Source of the DNA: Bacteroidota bacterium
GTDB lineage: Bacteria > Bacteroidota > Bacteroidia > NS11-12g > UBA9320
Direction of reading: 5' to 3'
DNA: 19,668 nt
Assembly (NCBI GenBank): GCA_024638525.1
Contig: JAHEKB010000014.1
Location: forward strand, 1-19,668
Shown here: positions 14,805 to 19,668 of the stretch, piece after piece
How the letters are laid out: every line of letters begins with the position of its first letter
Numbering within the stretch: position 1 is the first letter of the stretch
Made by a program: the position numbers and the translations under genes
Notes under the pieces: generated by a model
Database searches by the model: none
Told to the model about the DNA's origin: nothing
Seen by the model: only the letters and a program-made list of their open reading frames with translations

Positions 14805-17800
14805 TTATCGGAGTAAATAGACCCCACCTTTGTAACTGTGCCATTGGCCTCTGAAGTCAATGGCCTTAATCTGATACATATAATATCCGGGAAGTGCATC
14901 TTTTCCATCCCAAGCCTGGTTTGGCTCTTGAGACTGGAACACCATGGCACCCCAACGGTTGTATATTTCGAGATAAAACTCGGCCAGTCCAAAGCCCACA
15001 GGCTTAAATTCCGGATTCCACTGATCAGAGTTTGGGCTGAATGCATTGGGAATAAATAGTTTATAGGCGTAATCTATATAAACCTCTTTACTTATGGAAT
15101 CCAGGCAGCCAAAATCGGTGCTTACCCATTGCTTAATGCTGTAAAGGCCTGAATCCTGAAACTCGTGAACAAAATCTCTGACTATATATGAAGATCCATC
15201 GCTTAAGGTATAGACCAATTGATCAGATCCCGAACTAAAGTCCGTAATGCTTATTTCAGCATTGAAAATGTCAGTGAATTCTGGATTGGCAATGAAATCT
15301 GCAATGGGAAGCGGATGGATCTCTATCTGCTGCACGCTGTCATAATCACAACCTGCAAGAGTGGTTACTTGCAGCTTTACTTGATATATTCCAGCCTTGT
15401 CAAAGCTATATTCAAAAGAATCAAGAGATTCTATGAAATCGCCATTGCCCATATCAAAGAGCGCCTTTGACAATGCCACACCTTGGCCATTGGTCTGATG
15501 GATAACCCATTGAGGTTCGAGCTCGCAGCGATCGCTTATGCTGAAAGCAGGCACCACAATATTCTCAATACTCACTTGATCATAAGCTGTATCATAGCAA
15601 TTCTCCGCATTGCTAATGATCAATCGGATAGGGTAAGTTCCCACAGAGGCATATTGATGAGTAAAACTGGATTGTTGACTTGTGTTCCCATCTCCAAGAT
15701 TCCAATCATTGCTAATACCATTACCGATAAAATCCACCTGATTATCATTGCAGAACAGATCGAATTGGATGTCCGCGACAGGAGCTGCATCAATCTTCAC
15801 TTCAAAAGAATCCAAATTCACACAAGCTCGGTTTGTAGTCACTCTTTGATAGATTGTATACTGACCAGAGGCCGGGAATTGGTAATTGATGGAATTGCCA
15901 AATAGGCTATCAGAACCAATTGTCCACTTCAGCTGGCTGACCGAATCTGGATTGGTCACTGAGGCCAAGAGCTGAATGATCTCATTTTCACAATTGCCAT
16001 TTTGGGTTAAGGCGGGCAATTCGCGGTGATAGACCTCATAATCTTTGTAGATAGAATCCGAACAGCCGAATTGAGAGCTCACTTTTAAACCCATTTTAAA
16101 TGTTCCTTTGGCAATTGATTCAAACGCTTCTCGATCCATACCCGCAACGAATCCAGCACCTCCATCCCACCAAATTTGGCCAATTGATCCTTGGTCTATG
16201 CTTGAATTGTTGAGATGGATTACACTATCACCAAGGCAAACATTGGAAATGACAAAATCTGCCAATGGCAATTCATGAACCTTTAATGCATCATCGGCTG
16301 TATCTGAGCAGCCGTGTTCATTGAGTACGATAAGCTGAACCTGATAACGACCTGTATCTGCATAACTATGAATCCAATTTTCAGATTGCAAACTTGTTCC
16401 ATCACCCAATGACCATGAAAATGAGGTCAGGCTATCTACAGTGCCCAGCTCAGTGATATAAGCACCCTCTATGTTCTGATTCAAACAATGGTCAGCTAAA
16501 TTGAGGCTGATGTCCGGTTTGTCCAGCAGTGTGATTGTATCTAGGGCTTCATCTACACAAAATTTGTCTGATACGGCAATCAATCGGATAGGCAATGAGG
16601 TAGCAAAGGGCAAGCTAAGTTCAACTTGGTCCGCAATTGCGCTGTCTTGCAAGTAATACCACCTATTGCTCAGGCTACCCGTGCTGATGGCAGAATTGGC
16701 TATCAGCAAGGTCGTATCGCCTTCACAATCATCTCTAATCTCCATACTCGCCTCTGGCAATGGATAAATTGCTAAACTTGCTGAACTTGTATCCCAACAT
16801 CCTACATCATTAGATACGTAAAGACTCACCAAAAGCTGTTGAGCAGAATCAATGTAAATAGCCGGTTGATCAAAATTGGATTCATCTAAACTTCCGAAAG
16901 TCCAGTGAATGCTGTCTTGTTGCTCACCAAATAACTGTGATTTGTTCTCAAAGAAGAACAGTTGCTCGGCACATCCATCTGTGAGACCAATTTCAGCTTG
17001 TGGCTTACTGATTACTTTGACATAAGTCGAATCCCAAATCTGGCACATGGAGTCATCCGTCACCTCTACTACATAAAGTGTGCTTTGGTTGGGATATGCA
17101 TAAGTCCGAACGCCATTGGGTTTACTCAAGCTGTCCGTTGGTGTCCATTGATATGTCTTCAATCTTCCTACTCCACCTTGAACTGGATCGCCTATGAGCA
17201 CTTGTTCACCTTTGCACAGTTTTAAGGTGTCGGACAAATTGAGTTGCATTCCCGGTAATATATCTATAAAGGCAGTGTCAGTGGAGCTACAACGGCCCTT
17301 GTCCGTGCTAAGCACCATCATATATCTGAGCAAGTTGGTCGTATTATTAAAGGCTTGAAACTGAGTACTACTCGAATCAGGATCGCTCAAAAGCGAGGCG
17401 TAATTCCAGCTGTAGGTATTGGATGAACTTCCGGGCTGTCCAATCGTCATGGCTTGTCCAGGACAAAGTATGCTGTCTCTGCCGGCATTTAAAAGCTGTA
17501 TGCGTGCAATGGGTTCGTTGACCTCTGCACAAAGACAATTTGAATCACTGATGTGCAAGATCAAATCGCAACTGTAGGCAGAAAGCACCGAGAATTGCAA
17601 ATTTCTTTGAATTGAACCACCTTGAGCAACAGGAGCTAAAATGCTGTCAGTCGCTATGCGCAGGTCTGAAGAATCAACAACACCATTGAGGTTTAGATCG
17701 AAATAGACATCGACGGTTAAAACATTGCCTGCGGCTTTTAGGGATCCGCTATTGGCCAAGGCATATTGAAGATCGACGGTCTCGTAAGCTCCAGCCGCCT

Positions 17801-19322
17801 GTGATTTTGCTGAATTAAAAGTCAGTTGATAGACGCCTTTTTCAACGGAATCCGTTTTAATCACCGAACTGGTTGCTACATTGATATTGCAGTAACTGCT
17901 GTCTTCTACACATAAAACAGGTTGGCTAATCACCGCTTGTGCAAAGAGGTTTTGCGTTCCACAATTCAATAGTTGCTGATCTAAATAAGCGTCGAGTTCA
18001 AAAGTCGAACTGTCTCCAGCGGCAATTCCTTCTAGAAGATCAAATTCATAAACATTCTCACCATTGATTACGGCATAACTCACTCCGCTGGGTACATTAT
18101 GTCCTGTGAATGCAGTAGCGGTATCTATGAGAATTCCAAGGGGAAGACTGATGATAATCTTATCGGTAAGACCTGTTGAATCTGGCCCCAAATTGATAAA
18201 TCTGACATTGGTGCTGTCTTGGAAGTTACAAATATCCAAATCTGCAAATTGAAAGGCCAAAGATGAAAAGTAAGGCTTACTCACCCCTTTGATATTGATA
18301 GGGTCACCCACTGTGAAGCTAGACTGTACAGCATTGCCGCATTTTAAATAGCCACCAGGTCTTATCAAAAAGGAACTTGCCGAAGTAAAATCACAATTCG
18401 TTTTGAGCTTTATTTTGAGATCCATTACATAGCCACTGTCGCTGTTCACACCATTCATCCCTCTGCTATTCAATATACTATCTTGAGACCCAATTGACCA
18501 CCTTACTGTATTTCCATTGATTGTGTTTGGGTTGGTGATGAGAGTAGAATCTGTTCTTCCTTGAACAAAAAGCCATGCAGTGTCATTGACAAACATTCCC
18601 GGACGAATCAAGAGATCCAAATACAAATCATAAACCCGTGGAGCACCTGTATTCCTGATCCTGATGCTGTACTCCCTCTCTTCGCACAGATCTACTGCAG
18701 GGATACTGCCCAAACTAGCTTCTAATCGTGTATTTATGGGTTCGTAGTACAACCAGAATTTATCCTTCTTACACGGATAGGAAGAAATGCTGCTGGAATA
18801 TCCAGTACAATTGTATCCGGAGAGTATTTCTATGGAATCAATATGGCATGAGCTATATACTGCCCTCAATAAGAAATCTCTTTGTTGAAGTGCTGCGAAT
18901 GAACCCGCCTTATAGAAATCAGCTAGTGTATCCAGCGCAAGGCCTGTACTGACATCAATTACCTCAACCAAGTTCACATTGGGTCCAATCAAGGCACCCA
19001 ACCAAAAATTCTCAGCATTGGCAGTTGTTGCGCTGTTTGTTACACGAATCTCCCATTCCACCGTATCGCTTTCTGCATATACATAGGTGTTTTTCGGAGT
19101 GATCACAAAGCTGGGTCTGACATAATCCACTATATCGGTCTGCGTTCCACTGAAGAGGGTATCTAGCCCACTCCCAAGACCACCCAAACGCTCAAATACA
19201 AAGCCGTATTCAAAGGAGTTATTGCCTTCTTTAGCTTTACAGTTGGGAGTGAAATAGGGAGTGAAAGAACCATAGAATCCGTCGTCACTGATGAGAATTG
19301 GCCCGCCTTTGTCTTCAAACAA
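14805..19322 (-). CDS. giant PKD-repeat surface protein with type IX secretion C-terminal domain (5' end broken or missing)
   Basis: The open frame covers 1505 residues of a larger extracellular protein. The N-terminal half (about 65-700) has DUF11-like beta-sandwich modules and a calcium-loop-like motif FDLNLNGVVDSSD (541-553). About eight tandem PKD-like modules of roughly 78 residues span 780-1416, with typical segments such as WSLGDGTSLQSENWIHSYAD (970-989) and DWNLGDGNTSQQSSFTHQYA (1206-1225). The last 85 residues (LFIPNAFSPNSDQWNPEFKP to GGVYLLR) are the gliding-motility-associated, CHU_C-like type B sorting domain, recognised by the type IX translocon. The listed start is a TTG and is not the true start: the same frame continues upstream beyond an in-frame TAA at 19332-19334. 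The ligand is unknown; adhesion or gliding is a guess from the family. Confidence 0.85.
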   Translation of the reverse strand: MFEDKGGPILISDDGFYGSFTPYFTPNCKAKEGNNSFEYGFVFERLGGLGSGLDTLFSGTQTDIVDYVRPSFVITPKNTYVYAESDTVEWEIRVTNSATTANAENFWLGALIGPNVNLVEVIDVSTGLALDTLADFYKAGSFAALQQRDFLLRAVYSSCHIDSIEILSGYNCTGYSSSISSYPCKKDKFWLYYEPINTRLEASLGSIPAVDLCEEREYSIRIRNTGAPRVYDLYLDLLIRPGMFVNDTAWLFVQGRTDSTLITNPNTINGNTVRWSIGSQDSILNSRGMNGVNSDSGYVMDLKIKLKTNCDFTSASSFLIRPGGYLKCGNAVQSSFTVGDPINIKGVSKPYFSSLAFQFADLDICNFQDSTNVRFINLGPDSTGLTDKIIISLPLGILIDTATAFTGHNVPSGVSYAVINGENVYEFDLLEGIAAGDSSTFELDAYLDQQLLNCGTQNLFAQAVISQPVLCVEDSSYCNINVATSSVIKTDSVEKGVYQLTFNSAKSQAAGAYETVDLQYALANSGSLKAAGNVLTVDVYFDLNLNGVVDSSDLRIATDSILAPVAQGGSIQRNLQFSVLSAYSCDLILHISDSNCLCAEVNEPIARIQLLNAGRDSILCPGQAMTIGQPGSSSNTYSWNYASLLSDPDSSSTQFQAFNNTTNLLRYMMVLSTDKGRCSSTDTAFIDILPGMQLNLSDTLKLCKGEQVLIGDPVQGGVGRLKTYQWTPTDSLSKPNGVRTYAYPNQSTLYVVEVTDDSMCQIWDSTYVKVISKPQAEIGLTDGCAEQLFFFENKSQLFGEQQDSIHWTFGSLDESNFDQPAIYIDSAQQLLVSLYVSNDVGCWDTSSASLAIYPLPEASMEIRDDCEGDTTLLIANSAISTGSLSNRWYYLQDSAIADQVELSLPFATSLPIRLIAVSDKFCVDEALDTITLLDKPDISLNLADHCLNQNIEGAYITELGTVDSLTSFSWSLGDGTSLQSENWIHSYADTGRYQVQLIVLNEHGCSDTADDALKVHELPLADFVISNVCLGDSVIHLNNSSIDQGSIGQIWWDGGAGFVAGMDREAFESIAKGTFKMGLKVSSQFGCSDSIYKDYEVYHRELPALTQNGNCENEIIQLLASVTNPDSVSQLKWTIGSDSLFGNSINYQFPASGQYTIYQRVTTNRACVNLDSFEVKIDAAPVADIQFDLFCNDNQVDFIGNGISNDWNLGDGNTSQQSSFTHQYASVGTYPIRLIISNAENCYDTAYDQVSIENIVVPAFSISDRCELEPQWVIHQTNGQGVALSKALFDMGNGDFIESLDSFEYSFDKAGIYQVKLQVTTLAGCDYDSVQQIEIHPLPIADFIANPEFTDIFNAEISITDFSSGSDQLVYTLSDGSSYIVRDFVHEFQDSGLYSIKQWVSTDFGCLDSISKEVYIDYAYKLFIPNAFSPNSDQWNPEFKPVGFGLAEFYLEIYNRWGAMVFQSQEPNQAWDGKDALPGYYMYQIKAIDFRGQWHSYKGGVYLLR

Positions 19323-19331
19323 GCTATCTGT

Positions 19332-19592
19332 TTAATAAAAGGCCGAGGTGCTGGTCACACTGCTGGGGAAAATGGTATCTATCCGCTGCCACGCAACTGC
19401 TCCCGTACCGGCAGTTCGGTAATTGATCAATCTGGCGTAATCCAGATCAAAGCCTTGCTGTTTATTGAGAATAATGCCGTTGAGTTTAGCCCATGGTCTG
19501 TATTCGTATGGGAAAATATTGCCACCTGCATAATTCGAGCAGCAGTTTCCAACGCTTAAATAATAGTTTTGACTAATGGCCATCATTCTCAC
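19332..19592 (-). pseudogene. upstream fragment of the giant surface protein, cut by an in-frame TAA
   Basis: This 86-residue stretch is in the same frame as the giant protein and ends in TSTSAFY before TAA at 19332-19334; reading continues as TDSLFEDKGG. It has no signal peptide or natural start (the GTG at 19592 lies two codons after a TGA at 19596-19598). It contains GNCCSNYAGGNIFPYEYRPW and is most simply the continuation of the same coding sequence. Either the gene carries nonsense changes or the sequence near this edge has errors. The signal peptide must lie outside the window. Confidence 0.6.
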
Positions 19593-19668
19593 CCATCATA
19601 TGCCACAATAACCTTCATCATCCCTACTACTACCCTTCCTACATAGCAGTGCCATAAATACCCTTCAC
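19593..19668. other. right-edge sequence without a clear frame
   Basis: On the minus strand the giant protein's frame is interrupted by TGA at 19596-19598 and by another stop at the window edge. An alternative minus frame stays open from the edge until a TGA near 19593 and contains VGMMKVIVAYDG. The plus strand here is pyrimidine-rich. I see no feature; a frameshift or poor sequence at a contig end is likely. Confidence 0.35.

Noticed and set aside
15483..15905. 140-codon plus-strand frame inside the giant surface protein
   Set aside because: It is the antisense of PKD modules that are clearly coding on the minus strand, and no domain or ribosome binding site is seen.

Overview
The window looks like chromosomal DNA from a member of the Bacteroidota, probably of Flavobacteriales or Sphingobacteriales type. 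The main evidence is a very large secreted protein ending in the gliding-motility-associated (type B) C-terminal domain used by the type IX secretion system. Supporting evidence is a DUF1573 protein, an ECF sigma/anti-sigma pair of the phylum's usual layout, a membrane pyrophosphatase, and Bacteroidota-style PriA and Pif1-like helicases. Nothing suggests a plasmid, phage or transposon. I see no rRNA, tRNA, CRISPR array or insertion sequence, and there is no gene-free stretch above 300 bases.

Layout. Bases 92-2944 (+) hold an N-terminally truncated PriA, a small exported DUF1573 protein and a DinB-like DUF1572 protein. Bases 2947-6710 (-) hold a tightly packed run, in transcription order: SAM methyltransferase, PAP2-family phosphatase, Pif1-like helicase and ZIP metal transporter. 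The first three overlap at start/stop junctions (ATGA, TAGTG). Bases 6831-9695 (+) hold an ECF sigma factor, its putative membrane anti-sigma factor, a small exported protein with an acidic triple repeat, and an outer-membrane beta-barrel protein with an acidic N-terminal region. This unit is preceded by a candidate ECF-type promoter and followed by a strong intrinsic terminator. Bases 9757-14719 (-) hold, in transcription order, a K+-dependent-type membrane pyrophosphatase and two different L,D-transpeptidase-family proteins. Bases 14805-19668 (-) hold a giant PKD-repeat surface protein of the type IX system, whose frame is broken near the right edge.

How the genes relate. The central ECF unit reads as a self-regulated envelope module: sigma, anti-sigma, then two exported acidic proteins of unknown function. 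It is the best candidate here for something not well described. The neighbouring L,D-transpeptidases act on the cell wall, and the giant protein is predicted to sit on the cell surface.

Both window edges are suspect. At the left, PriA loses about 180 residues of its usual N-terminus behind an in-frame stop, and the edge sequence reads like a different gene. At the right, the giant protein has an in-frame TAA and then a TGA. These may be contig-end or assembly errors rather than biology.
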